Source: Bugula neritina (Eukaryota > Bryozoa > Gymnolaemata > Cheilostomatida > Bugulidae). Taken from it: a stretch of 64,000 bases of DNA. The notes under the pieces were generated by a model, which was not told the origin of the DNA, made no database searches, and worked only from the letters and a program-made list of their open reading frames with translations. A program made the translations under genes and the position numbers. Each line of letters starts with the position of its first letter. Position 1 is the first letter of the stretch. This document shows, piece by piece, positions 1-13,400 of this stretch. Location: positions 10,859,722-10,923,721 of the forward strand of contig OZ037766.1 of the NCBI GenBank assembly GCA_964035545.1, in the 5' to 3' direction.

Positions 1-647
1 TACATGAACAAGATATGCTCATGGTTATTGCATTATAAAAAAATTCGTTTCAAGCTAGATTATCTAAGCAAATAAATCTTTAAATAAAATGAGAATAAAA
101 TATTCTAGCTTGACTAGTGAGTAAAATATATGCTAGTTTGTAGAAGGCACACGGATTTCTATGGTAAATAAATTATTGTACTATATTATGATACAGATGA
201 AATACCTGTGTTTGCTGAAGACAGCAATGCAGCCACTAGAGAAATCATAGTTTATAAGTATACACAAATAATATATCACAAAATGTTATTCATAAATATC
301 CAAAATTATTGAAGGTAAAGTTTTTTACTCCAGCCACATGTATAATAAGTGAGATAAAATTTAAAAAACCAAGCTCAAGTCCAGCTGTTCAAACAAGAAA
401 CCAATGTTGAAAGATTATTTAATTTACTTTCTTATTAATTTGGTAAAATGCTGTCCATTCAACAAAATTAATTTAGTTTGGCATTCTAATTTAAAAGATA
501 AATTTATTTAAGTTCTGATACATCATAGGTTTAAAAAAACAGGACTTAATTTATTTGTTGGCCCAGAATAATATAATTTTAGATTTTTCACACTAATTCC
601 AGTATAAATATAAACGGGATATAATATGATAAAAGATTTAAACTCAC
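1..647 (-). other. KIF17 intron, incomplete at the window edge
   Basis: This stretch follows the last recognised KIF17 exon, which ends with a GTGAGT donor at 642-647. It is AT-rich and I see no further exon that I can support. The next KIF17 exon should lie to the left of the window. Confidence 0.6.
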
Positions 648-3600
648 AGTCTATGTTTCCATCTCCCATCTGTCCAGCAAGCAGAGCTCTGAGTTTAGTT
701 ATCTCCTCTTGATACTCCCGTAGCAGGGCGTCTTTTGGGTCTTCATTTATCTTGGGTTTATTCTTGATGTTTTTAGCTCGATTAGCATATCTATTTAATG
801 ATAACACATTGCCCTTATCATAATAGTATAATGCATATTACATATATATAATAGTGTAATGCATATTACATATATATATAATAGTGTAATGCATATTACA
901 ATAGTATAAGACATGTAATAGTGTACTACAATAGTATAAAACATGTAATAAAGGAAGAATAAACATCATTTTAACTCTGCTAACTAAGAATTGCAAGATC
1001 AAAAAATTAAGTAAAGCAACAATTTTGGTCTCCTTTTATGACTAAAGCTGACATTGTAACATAATGTGTCAGTAAACAGCATAGTAGGTAGGTCAAAGTT
1101 GTACCGATCCCTAAATGAATTATTACTATTCTGATACTTATATAAAATTAGGATAATTTCAATAAATATAAGACCATGTCATCATCCCCTAATCAGAAAA
1201 TCACAATTACATGATCTAAATAAAGTATGAAAACTATCATGGTATCACTGAAAACTCAACAGTTCTCAAGTTGCTAACTGTTACATGTATACTCAAAGTA
1301 TAGTGGTACCCACATGTGTATAAGACATAATGGTGTATAAGACATAATGGTGTATAAGACATTACATAGACACAATACCTGAGGGTGCTGAGTGTCTCAT
1401 CATAGTTATTATCAGCAGGTGAGAGACAGGCCACCATCAAAGTTTTAGTATTTCCTCCCAGCGAATCCTGCAGAAGTCTAGTCAATTTAGAGTCTCTGTA
1501 CGGTATATGTTTGGACTTGCCATCCACCAGGGCAGAGATCACGTTACCCAGTGCAGACAATGAGAGGTTGATCTTAGTGGCTTCTTTCAGTCTGTCACCT
1601 GTAGCTCCTACAAATACATACACACATAGTAGCTATATTGTTTACTGATAATCACTTTTGAGCATACAAGCACTAGAGAGTTGTACCTTTACTTCACAGC
1701 GAAGTTCAAACTACCATTGGTGGTAAAAGCATGAGTTCCGCTTAAGACAATAATGTGCAAAAAATAAATGGTTTTCAATTAAGTCGAGATTTTAATTGTT
1801 TAAGTTTAGTTTTGCTGGATGTGTGAATTTCTTGACTTTATTAATTACTTTCTTAAATATGGAAATTGTTAAAAACAAATTTTTCATTTAAGATAAAGCA
1901 AATATTAATGATGAGACTCAAAATTATTCAGTCAACATGAGTCCAAGTTTTACTGTTTGTGATTTAAGCCAGCTTTAAGAAGATGCATGTGTAAAGCACT
2001 TTACTACACAGTATACATGTCCAGCACAAGTCATGACAGCCATAACTAACCTGTCTTGGCTTGTCGTTCACTACCAGCCAAATCAACGAGATTCAGTTTT
2101 CCAGCTTTGATGTGTTCCTCTCCTGCCTCATCAACTGTTGCCATCTCCAGTTGTATGGTGAAGATGGAGTGACTGCGTGACGAGTCTGCATTCATTAGAG
2201 TTGCACCGACAGATCTGTTCTTCCAGCCCAAAGCCATGACTTTCTCACAATCTCCCACATTGTGTACGGGATGCAGAGACAGGCCTACATAGAAATTACT
2301 TGCTTAAAGGGCAAAGGAAAATACATTCATGTAGCAAAACTACTTGATTCAATCCCTTTAATAACGGTGCTGTAATTGCTTTTATAGTATTTAAACTCTA
2401 ATTGCATCCATATAAAAGTCATATTTAAAAACTCACGTGGGTTATATCTTGTTCAACAAAAACAATGCAAACAACCTTAAAAACAAAATTTTATTAGCAC
2501 AAGACTGAAAGCAATATACACAGCCATATATAATTTCTTTTATAAATACTTGAAAAATTAATCTACTGCAATATTATGCTATGGCTACAAACTGAACACT
2601 GCTCTTAACAGTGTCTGTGTGTCATAGAAAGCAGCACTTTATGTGAATGATGTTGAAGAAAACATGCAATGGTAAACTTAGTAGCCCATGAAAGAGATTT
2701 ATTAGCCTGTAGGTATTGCTAAGACAGCTGGCCGGAGTTACTAATGCTACAGTAAAACTCTATTTTTTAAATAAAAACAAATAAATATACTTGTTTAAGA
2801 TTTCTAACAAAACATGTTTTCTTTTAGGCTAGGTAGTTGCTGCTGATGTATCTTGATTCTGATTGTTATGTGAATGTCTTGAAATACGTCATACATCACA
2901 AACTGCATATAGCTGGCTCTTGTTTTAAAGTAAATGAGTGATTTGTGAATCAAAATTTTTACAATAGCTGCAGGAATCAATAAACTTTTGCACAACTAAA
3001 TTAAAGTCACATAACACTATTTAGTTTTGAGCCAGTTGTTAACTATGAGTGTGCAAAATATAGTATGAAGTAGTCTGGAGTTTTGTATAACATGATTGTA
3101 CTACACAGAAATCAATTAGCAGCATATTGTATGTTGATGCAAAATGTTTGAATAACACAGCTTAAGCTATTGAAAAACTTTATTAGCAGCTAATATACTA
3201 TTGAAAATCTGTCAACAGAAACAGAACAAATGAAAATACAAGCAATTAAAGCCAATGTACAGCTACTGCACCTTTGGAACAGCTGAAAGTTACTATTTAT
3301 CATTTGTGAGGTTTGTTTTGTGTCTGTTTAAAATGTATACAAAAAATAAAATTTGTCATAACAAGGCAACTGTATTGTATATTGTGTGTGAAATAGTATA
3401 CCAGCTAACTGTAGTCAAAACTACATGAAACACAGGCATGCTGCATAAATAGCAAGTTAATAATTAATATTATAATTTGTGTTTGTAGAAATATGCCACT
3501 ACAATTTAGTATGGTGGTTTCAAAAGTTTTTAATAAAAACCCAGCTTTCTGAAAACTTTTGTTAACTATTAGATCTGCAAATTAATTTTCATGAGTAAGT

Positions 3601-6538
3601 TATGGATACTATACAATACTGGGATACTATACAACACTGAGATACTATACAATACTGGGATACTATACAATACTGGGATACTATACAACACTGGGATACT
3701 ATACAACACTGAGATACTATACAACACTGGGATACTATACAATACTGGGATACTATACAATACTGGGATACTATACAATACTGAGATACTATACAATACT
3801 GAGATACTCTACAACACTGAGATACTATACAACACTGAGATACTATACAATACTGAGATACTATGCAATACTGAGATACTATACAGTACTGGGATACTAT
3901 ACAATACTGGGATACTATACAATACTGAGATACTATACAATACTGAGATACTATACAATACTGGGATACTATACAATACTGAGATACTATACAATACTGA
4001 GATACTCTACAACACTGAGATACTATACAATACTGAGATACTATACAACACTGAGATACTATATAATACAGAGATACTCTACAACACTGAGATACTATAC
4101 AACACTGAGATACTATACAACACTGAGATACTATACAATACTGAGATACTATACAACACTGAGATACTATACAACACTGAGATACTATACAACACTGAGA
4201 TACTATACAATACTGAGATACTATACAATACTGAGATACTATACAACACTGAGATACTATACAACACTGAGATACTATACAATACTGAGATACTATACAA
4301 TACTGAGATACTATACAACACTGAGATACACCAATGCATGTACAAATGCATAATGTTGCGTATCAAAGAATGAATATATTCAAAAACTTACCAGAAACAT
4401 AAACGCCCTTTTCAGGATGCTCCTTGAGATCTAACTTCTGTTTTGCATCTTTACCCAACAAATCTCTAACATCTTCATTATAAATCTCAAGGTAAGATGC
4501 ATGCACTAGGAATCTACACCCTTCTGTTACAGATATGGTCTCAAATATGTGATCAAATGCCCTGTGAACAACATAAAACATGTTTGTGGCTATCAAAATG
4601 ATTAAAATGTACTATAAGAAAAGGCAAGAGAAACCATGTCATGTTTACTATTGGCAATTGGATTGATAATTCTACAAGCAATGAACAAATATTACATAAC
4701 ATAACAAATGTTGAAAATAGAGACATCTCATATTACACAAATTATTCCATCTTCTTGAATAGAGAAAAGCATGCATGCATTAAAATTCAATTACTAAAGT
4801 AATGATAGACTATATGCATATAACTTTTCAAAAAAAATGGTCTTAATTTTTTTGATGCAACATATGGGTTAGTCGTCAATTAAAATTATTCAGTGTCCTT
4901 TTTAACATGAAAGTCGACTCAAACCAGCACAGGCTGGTGCAAGGTGTACCTTGGAATTATCCCTCGCTGACTTGCAGGGTCGGTGATGCCTTGCATACTA
5001 AAGGACTTTCCACACCCAGTTTGACCATAAGCAAATATGGTGCCATTATAACCTTCTGTCACGCCCTGTACAAAATAGGAAATCTCAAACTAGTAGTCAA
5101 TAATCAGCTGATTAGGCAAGAGAGACAACTTTGCAAGGTCAAATATTGTTTCACTTATAGCAAAACTTTTGACTTTATATTTAAGTGAATCATTTGTATA
5201 CTGTTAGCCTAATGCTACAGGCTTAGGATAATATACAATACAAAAACTAAATAATCATATTTCACTGTTTAAGGTTTGTTGTTACTACTGGTTGCTATTT
5301 ATAATATTACTGCATATTGATCAGCATATTGATTACCTTTGACATCACAACATAAGAAGATAATAATGACATAAGCAAATTCTAGTACTGGCTGAGGTGT
5401 ATTCTATATAAAATTAAAACAGCTGATTTGAAGGTGGAGCATTAAAGGCTACATATGTTTCTACATAAAATTAAACTGGAATTAGGTATTTATGTAAGTG
5501 GCATTACTGCTTTATCCAAGTTATATAACAAGCATCAGGTTAATAACCTAAAGATTAGAAAAACCAATAGTTTATTCAATGCAGTATCTGAGCTGTACTT
5601 GTTATAATCTTTATGTTACAGACTTGTATGTAGATAAAGTACAACATCTACTACAGCGGATTTTTAGTTCTTTATATTTTCATTTAGCAACTGTGCTTAT
5701 TATACACAGAAATAGTATCACACAAACAAACAAAATTGAGAGCAAATTTTAATATTTGAGAAAATCACAGTCTGGTAAATTTAGCTTACTTTTAAATTTT
5801 GGCAACAGCATGGTATTATATGAATGCTATGTATAAATTGTTAACCAATATAACCATCAGTATAATATGCATATGAAACTCATATATGACCAATTTGTAA
5901 ACAATAATTTAGTATATACTATCGAGCTTTGTAGTAATGATAGTTACTGCAAAGTAATGATTAGACCATATTTACATCCCTCACTCATTTGTAGCACAAA
6001 GTATCACAATTATACTTGTACGATCTTACAAGCCTACACAAATTCAATTGGGTAAGACTATAACTGCCAAGTAACACTTAAAGTATTTGGAACTTAATAT
6101 ATATGCTTATATGCTTACATGTATAAACCAATGGAAATATAAAGATTTTGCACAACATGAATCTTCATTATATTGCACAGGCATAATTATGCACCTATAA
6201 GTCATTTTGTATTGCAAGCTTTACAAAGTACAGCACATGTAGAACTGGCATAAATCACATTACAAATTAGAGAGTACAACACATTGAAAATTGTGCATAC
6301 AATTTCTCACCTCAACTAAAGGATAAGCAATATCAGCATAGATATTTTCTGTTGTTGAATCAACAAAATAAGCTCCATCAAACGTAAATGTCTTTGGTGG
6401 TGCTTTTTCGTCAGCAGGATTGACTATTGAGCATTGGCCTTTGGCTCCATTCATAGAAACTACACATTTGCATTTGAGATCTTTTTCTCTGGTATTTATA
6501 GGACGGCACCTGACTATGACTTTTACTGATTCAGACAT
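648..6538 (-). CDS. KIF17: KIF17/OSM-3-type kinesin-2 motor, 5' part (partial)
   Basis: This is the N-terminal motor of a homodimeric kinesin-2 that moves cargo toward microtubule plus ends, in cilia (intraflagellar transport) and dendrites. Exons on the minus strand are 6311-6538, 4950-5065, 4392-4561, 2051-2284, 1379-1607 and 648-790, giving 373 codons plus one base; all junctions are GT-AG and in phase. The protein starts [13 protein letters not shown]. The P-loop GQTGCGKS is at residues 90-97, switch [10 protein letters not shown] at 203-211 and switch [10 protein letters not shown] at 237-244. The neck begins after YANRAKNI near 327 and continues [17 protein letters not shown]. The motor matches KIF17 and OSM-3 much better than KIF3A/B, especially in [12 protein letters not shown]-like and [10 protein letters not shown] stretches. 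The coiled coil and tail exons must lie beyond base 1. The start is the first ATG before the conserved VKVIVRCRP strand. Identification as KIF17 is near certain. Confidence 0.95.
814..935. repeat. AT-rich short tandem/palindromic repeat
   Basis: Three copies of a unit containing TAATGCATATTACATATATA are followed by shorter ATAGTATAAGACATGTAATA-like units. The core TAATGCATATTA is a perfect palindrome. The tract lies in the intron between KIF17 exons 5 and 6 and has no coding content. Confidence 0.7.
1309..1370. repeat. short tandem repeat, unit about 20 bp
   Basis: Three units of GTGTATAAGACATAATG type lie in a row just beyond the donor site of KIF17 exon 5. They are intronic, and nothing suggests a function. 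Confidence 0.7.
3602..4329. repeat. 18-bp minisatellite, about 40 copies
   Basis: The unit is GATACTATACAATACTGG or a close variant. The third-last bases vary between GGG and GAG, and AATACT alternates with AACACT. The array fills about 730 bp of the 2.1-kb KIF17 intron between exons 3 and 4. Because 18 is a multiple of three and the unit has no stop in several frames, long spurious reading frames appear on both strands (for example a 260-codon ILYNTE/G repeat on the plus strand). These are not genes. Variants are interspersed, as expected from unequal exchange or slippage. Confidence 0.97.
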
Positions 6539-9500
6539 AGTTAGCCCTTAGCAACCTCAAAGAAGAAAAATAATTATGAAAGACACAAGTGGTGACAAAA
6601 TTTAATGAGATGAAAAAACGAAAAATCAGTAAATATGATTATTTTTTATACATTTTTCTTGCAAATAAATTCAACATGAAAAAACATTTTTTCACCATCT
6701 TTAGCCTTAAAATATTAGTAAATACCAAAGTTCTTTTTATACATTTGAAAATTTGCAGTAGTGACCATATGTTGAAACTCATTGTTTGCAATTTTCATTC
6801 TAATATACTTCTAATAATGCAGGCTGTGGCCACAATAGCTAAGCCTATAGACAACATAAAAATAATTTACATTTGTTTAAATGTTTTTGTTTGCTAGTAT
6901 TATGCATGCAGAAATTTTTTTTCAACAATAACTTTGGCTAACAATAGGCTAAAGATTCTACAGAATATTGGCCAGTTTAGTGTCACAAGGTTCAAACCTA
7001 GCGTGAGAAAACATTCCTTGAGTTATATTTATACAACTATATCTATATATTACCAGTGTATAAGTTTCCCTAAGAATTAAATATGCTTGTTAGCTACAGT
7101 AACTGAGAATATATTTATTAACTTTAATAAGTAGTAAACTTTTAAGGTTTATCATTATTGCTATTATATAATTACTAGAACAAGCATTTTACTCATGCTA
7201 ATATTTACCAGGTTTAGTATTAGTATTATTATCACAAACTCTAAATTGATCAATAGCAGTATTGGATTTAGTTCAGCTGCTACAGAAATAGTTATAGTAA
7301 CCAAATTGTAACTCAACAAAATAAGTTAGAATAGACAAGTAGTAGAAAAGAATAAAGTAGCAATAAATAACCCAAGTATTTTGTCAAATTAAGAATTTTA
7401 TCCCAACATAACATAGATCTTAATTCACAATAAAAAATATTCAAATTAAATTATATCTCATCACATAGTTTCTTTGTCACTGGAACTTCAAATTGTTTCA
7501 ATCAACTGTGCTAAACCTCTAACAAATTAGTATATTTATTCCATTAATACTACTAGTTTTAGTTATACTGCAAGTGTAAAAGCAATCATGATTGCTAATG
7601 GCCTATCACTGATGGCATTAATTAGTAGCTCTGACCCTTATAGTGACAAATTTCTTGTACTAAAACCAAGCATGAAAAACTTCTTACTGCTATAATAATG
7701 ATAACAGTAACTACTGAATTGTTAATATAACTACAATCATTATACTAAGCAATATTTGTATTAACATTATCATTATGATCATTATTATAACTATAAGTAT
7801 AACTTGAGCCATAGTCAAACGTTGTGCTCATTTAGTCATTATATGAGTAATTCTATTAGCATATTTATATGAATAAATAAATTTCAGAGCTATAAGACCA
7901 AGTATAAGCAGTAATTCAACTAATTATAGTTCTGCAGCTACAAGTACAAGTACAACTGCAAACTAGTATAGGTGAGTGTACAAGCATTTTCGCTTTGATT
8001 GAGTCACACTCACAGTCACTGTCATTTACTATTAATAATACTATTATACATATAATTCTAAATTTCAATGTCTGTCTAATGTCTATAACATGCTTTTTAA
8101 CACTTTAAAGATACACATAGCAAAAATCATGATCGTTTTAGACAATTATCCTCCAATTTGTTAGTAGGCTTTGCTATATCCCTGCCATTCATTGCTGATT
8201 GCCTAGCGATCAGCTAACAATATTTTATTGGAAAGGAATTTGCTATAGCCTCTGCATAGAAATGTTAAAGGCAAAAGGATATTGCGAGAAAGTATCGATA
8301 ATTACAAAATTATGTTCGCAAGAATTAACTTTCTAAGTGTAAATCCCACGCTATACTTTCGTCCTTGGCCCTAAAGATTATTCTGAAATTAAATTTTATT
8401 TGCCAAAAATCGGCTACGCGCCCAATTAAAAGCTTCGAGAGGCAGTTCAGCAGTATCAGTAAAAAAACATGTAGGCTCTGTAACTTGTAGTTGTACACCC
8501 TAAGTTTACAGTGGCTTTAACAAGCTGAGACTGAAGGCTGAACGAAGTGTGACTGTTACTATTATACTCACAACAAAGGAGTATATTAATTCATTAGTTT
8601 TTCATCAGTACTTTAGCTGTATAACTATAACCATACCATAGGCATGTCACTAAATGAGATATAGCCATAAGTCTGAGACTAAGTCATAACTTCCATATTG
8701 ATATTCATATTGATATTCATTTTTCATATTGATATTCATACTCATATTTGATTATTGATATACTTATACTTATAATAATAATTTTTACTAGTAGTAATAG
8801 TTATACACTACAGTGAGTTAATGTTATAGTTATACTTCTTTATACTTATACTTATAGTTATTACTTATTACTATTAGTTATATTAATACTAATACTAATA
8901 CTGTAATAGTAATAGTAATACTTGTAGTTGTACAATTTTGTGGCTACACCTACAGTTGCAGTTAAAGTTAATCACTTTAATGTATAATAAATCAAAATAT
9001 TAGTGTTGCTCATGCTGTTACTCATTACTCATTAGTGTTACTGTAAATTTGCAACTAAAGACAATTGCAATGTAAATGTTACACTTACTGTAACACTTAC
9101 AGTTACTGTTAGTGTTACTGTTAGTGTTAGTTATAGAAGTATCATAGTCATACTTTCATACACCATAGTCAATGTCATACTCATATCGAGTGATATTCAT
9201 AAATCATAAGGTATACTGATATTTGTACTGTCATAGTGAATGTGATAGACTCATACTTATTCTCATACGGATATTTTGCACTTTCACTTTGACTTGCAGT
9301 AACAGTTACAGCTACTGTAAGTGTAAATGTTACTTGTAGTTGGTGTTAGAGCTACACCACTTGTAGTGGTTAGTTGTTACTAAAGTTACTGTTAGTGTTA
9401 CACTTACTATGACTTAATCTTACTCTTGCAGATATATAATTAAAATAATTATTATTAAGCAAAAAGTAATAATGATCAGGTTTCACGTGATATTCAATTC

Positions 9501-10458
9501 TATGCATGCATTAATTGGATAAATATTTTTTATAAAGCTGCCATGGTAAGCTGAAAATTTAGCACATGTAGTTCAAAGTTGCTCTAGCTGAAGTGTCGGT
9601 TATTTGTAAAATTGTCAGTGGCCATACTCAAGAATTTTGGCCTTTTTTGTTAACAAATCCAGAGAAGAAAAACTGATTTACTTGTTTTGCTCTTGCCAAA
9701 GTTTGTGCTGAATTAACTGAAGGTCGTGTATTTGGTATTTAGGAACTGTATTTTATACATTTAAAAGTATTCTAACTGGATGACACTAGCTTGTGTGTGC
9801 TAGATATTTTGTGAGAAGCATCATTCCTTTATATGAAACTTGAATTTAAGTCACTTTCTTTCTTAGTCATTTCAGAGATACTCAATTTTGAACAATATCT
9901 CAAGTTGGTTGAAAAGCTAAGTGTTTTGATCAAATGATTGGAACACTTGGATATGTTTTGCCATACTAAGATCATTGGTCACTACAATATGATCTTTGTA
10001 TTGCAAAATTTTTATATCTACTCTTAATATCTGCAAATTGACATTAGTGAATATTAAAACTCACATGTCAACAAAATACCTTTGGAGAATAACAATAATG
10101 CAAATAATTTCCAAAAGCAGGTTCAATTTGCACTATGCAAGTTTTATTTTTCTGCTAGTAATTTAAGCTTTGATTATTATTGTTATTATCATTATTATTA
10201 TTATTTCAATGCTCATGTTAGAGTGGTTTTATTATATCTGAAAAGTATTTTATATTTTGTCGAACTTTTAAGTTTCAATAAAGTCATTTTATATAATTTT
10301 TTCTCACAAGTTGGCAAAAAACAAACTAGGTTGACTCATAAATAGAACATGTTGCTCTTTATAGATATCATAGCCTACATAAATGTTGAAATAAGTGGTA
10401 AGAAGGCACTCTTTTGAATTATGGAACATCTTACCTTTGCAGATTATACTGTGAAAAA
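6539..10458. other. intergenic region between divergent KIF17 and WLS
   Basis: This 3.9-kb stretch separates the KIF17 start (leftward) from the WLS start (rightward), so both promoters and 5' UTRs should lie here. No supported coding exon was found; open frames near 6589-6897 and 10082-10345 are AT-rich and look random. The segment 7150-8000 is AT-rich with many ATTAGTATTA-like words, and 8690-9440 is cryptically simple. A tract near 8390-8460 is less AT-rich, but I cannot assign it a function. Confidence 0.6.
8690..9435. repeat. cryptically simple DNA (GTTACT / ATATTCAT words)
   Basis: The tract is built from imperfect, irregularly repeated short words. CATATTGATATTCATATTGA dominates at 8690-8760, TACTTATACTTATA at 8760-8900, AATACTAATACTAATACTG at 8890-8920, and GTTACTGTTAGTGTTA with its complement at 9080-9140 and 9300-9420. 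There is no fixed period and no open frame. Similar DNA occurs near 23440-23560 and 52440-52740. Confidence 0.75.
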
Positions 10459-13400
10459 ATGGCTGGAGTGATACTTGAGAATCTGAGCACCAAGAAGCTT
10501 GTACCAATTTGCATTCTTTTAATGGCATTTTCATTGACTTGCTTTATTATTGGAGGAAAACTAGGTATGTGCGATAAAGTTTTACAAATAACTTACTGGG
10601 ACACACGCACAGATGTGTTTGAATGCACTTACATGTATGTTTATGTCCCTACTAACTTACCCTATTTTTATCTATAAGCAGAGAAAGTTTAATTGCCACA
10701 GTTTTTCAAAAATATTCCGATTTAGGTATGGTATTTTTCGAGTAGTTCATGAGGTAGTATAATATAACCTTTTAGTAGGTCTCAGGTTGTAGCTGTTGTA
10801 GCAGCTGTTTCTATTTTTAGCCTGTTACATATCAATAGCTGTTCGATTCAATCTTCATGTAATACTGTAATATCTCCTATACACTGTTTGAATATATTGC
10901 AGAATAAAAACTGTGCACTTATTTGTTTGAGTTCCAACAGTATCAACTTGACACGTGACCACTAGCACATAGTGCCATTGTCTTAGCAACTGCTGATGCA
11001 GATATTATAGATATTGAAATGGATCGTTTTTCCTCTGCACGTGGTGAGAGTCACTGCAGCTAGTCAGTATGTACTAGTAGTGTGTGATTCAGGTTATATA
11101 CCCCAGCATTGTGTCAATAGTCATTAAAGCCATATCAAAGCATTCCTTCTTTCATTAAGCACTGTACTGTTCTACTCTATTGTTCAGATTATAATTAAAT
11201 TTTGATGAATGTGGCCTGACTCATAGCAAGTTTACAACCTCAACCACAATATTTATGGTTTATGTGCGACTACTGTCTATAATATTATATATAGCCTAAA
11301 GTTAAAAGACAATTTTAGAAGTCTTGTTATGACCTGACAAGTAATGTTAAGAATATATAATCTTTTTACATTATATGTGATTAGGTTTAGTTAGCTTCAT
11401 ATGCCAAGTGCCAAGCTACTTTTATAACCAACCTATAGTGATATGTATAGCACTCTTATACACTACACACGCACACACACACCCATACTATGTGTGTATG
11501 ATTTTGTGAGCACAGCATTTAGTTGAGTTTGTTCTACACTTGCTGAGCTTACCTACTGTTATGGCTGAACAAGGTGTAATTGTTGTAGTCCCTGACCCGG
11601 TGCACACACAGAATGCTATAGGTAACTGGTGTAAGAGGCAGTTTGTAAACAATACTGAAGTGAAGTGGTATCCTTCCAGAGGCAAGCAGCCGTGTGACAG
11701 ATTGGATGGTCCTGATGACAAAAGGATCTCCACCGTAAGACATAGCTATCTGATCTCACATGCACATGTCAAGAAGAGTTGTATGTTGTTAGCCAGGTTT
11801 TAGGGTATATACAAAATACCATTATTGATAATATATAACATTATTGATACATCGAATCACTTTATTATAACTACTGCACACCAGCTTTCATTGCTAGGTG
11901 ATTTGATATTAATTTAAATTCCCATATGACAAGGGTTTTCAATATACTTTTGGTTAGTAGATCTTCATTTCTGGAAAATCGTAGGATTATAGTTGAGTTG
12001 ATCATATTTGATGTATATTCAGCTCCTACTTTCCAAACATATATCTGTATGCTTTTAGCTGAAAGCTGAGGACATTGTATTTAGTTTTCAATATCCATTA
12101 CCCCGAGACAATGAGGAGAAGCTAATGAGCAGGTGGTTCATGTATCACTTTGCTATTGTCAACTTCAATATTGAATATAAGCAAAACAACAATCCAGGTA
12201 TGTCTTACCTGCAGCAGCCTTGTTGGTCTAAACTTGAAATCTTTATGTTAATGAAGACTTAGGAAATGCAGTGTATTATGTCCAAACTATAAGAAACTAT
12301 AAAAATAAGTTGAGTGAGACAATAATCTTCTCTAATACTAGACTCTGTAAACAGTGCCACAGTGTCTGCTACGCTTAGTGAAGAACTGATGTATTGGCAG
12401 TGATAGGTGTTGCTACTGTGTCGAGCAGGTGAGAATGCTAAGCTAAAGCTGATTGTCAGTGTTGGGTATAAAGATGATCCAAAGAGTGATCAGTGGCTAA
12501 CATTGCACCATGAGAGAGAAGTTGATAGAACACTGCAGTGTGCTCCACCTAGCACTGTGAGTATTCGCACCACCCACCCGCTTTACCTGAGGTATTGTTC
12601 AGACCCCTGTCTATTGGCTGTTGCTGTAGGAAATTGCTAGAAGCAGCACCTAGGTGGTGGTCACTGAGTGGCTCTCCAGTTTGGAGTCTGAACAAACTAT
12701 GTCTATGTAAACTCTGCACTCAGTCACACCCAATTCAGTGCTGCCTCTAGCGATTCCTGATGCTGTATAAAAGCACTTGGTACATGATGTTTTAGCTCAA
12801 GGACGGCTACCGGTGGGAGTGTGATTTTATAGACCTGTTTGAGTTTGGTAGCATGCCACACAAACAGTACTTGGTGAACATAAGACTGCCACCCAACTCA
12901 CAGACAGGGGATAATATAAACATTGGCTACCTTTCTGGAATTGATCTTGTGGTAAGACAACCCAAAATATTACATTGTCAAGTACCCATGTTTTTATGAG
13001 GTAGCGTGAGACCATGTATGCTTATAGTGTGCAGTACTCAAACTGTAATATGTTGTTATTACACACTTCATGGGAATATTTTTTTAAATTACTTTCTATG
13101 ATTAATTGACATAAATTTTACGATGCAAATAAAAGCAATACTGCTCTTGTGTGTTTAATATAAACAAGTTTATGATGTAGTGGTTTGCCCAGACTGGAGG
13201 TTTTACTCTCTACTTTATGGTTATGAAGACTGTGTTCTTTGCTATGATTTTACCTCTCACAATATGGAATTACAAGCGTGTGTCCGACCTCAACAGACCT
13301 GCAGTCTTCCTAGAAAAGTGAGTCTTTAGACAGCATAAAATGCTAGTAATGTTTTTTCTATAGGTCTACTATCTTACAGCGTGTTACTCTTATGCTGTTT

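Noticed and set aside
206-236. Possible 31-nt KIF17 microexon on the minus strand (TCTCTAG acceptor, GTATTT donor)
   Set aside because: It is in phase but its residues show no similarity to KIF17 and the signals are weak; chance cannot be excluded.
3569-4373. Long open frames of ILYNTE/G and VLYSIS/P repeats on both strands
   Set aside because: They are translations of the 18-bp minisatellite inside a KIF17 intron; they exist on both strands and have no start context, splice sites or other sequence.
11488-11743. Minus-strand open frames opposite WLS exon 2
   Set aside because: They overlap a well-supported WLS exon and have no homology or splice logic of their own.
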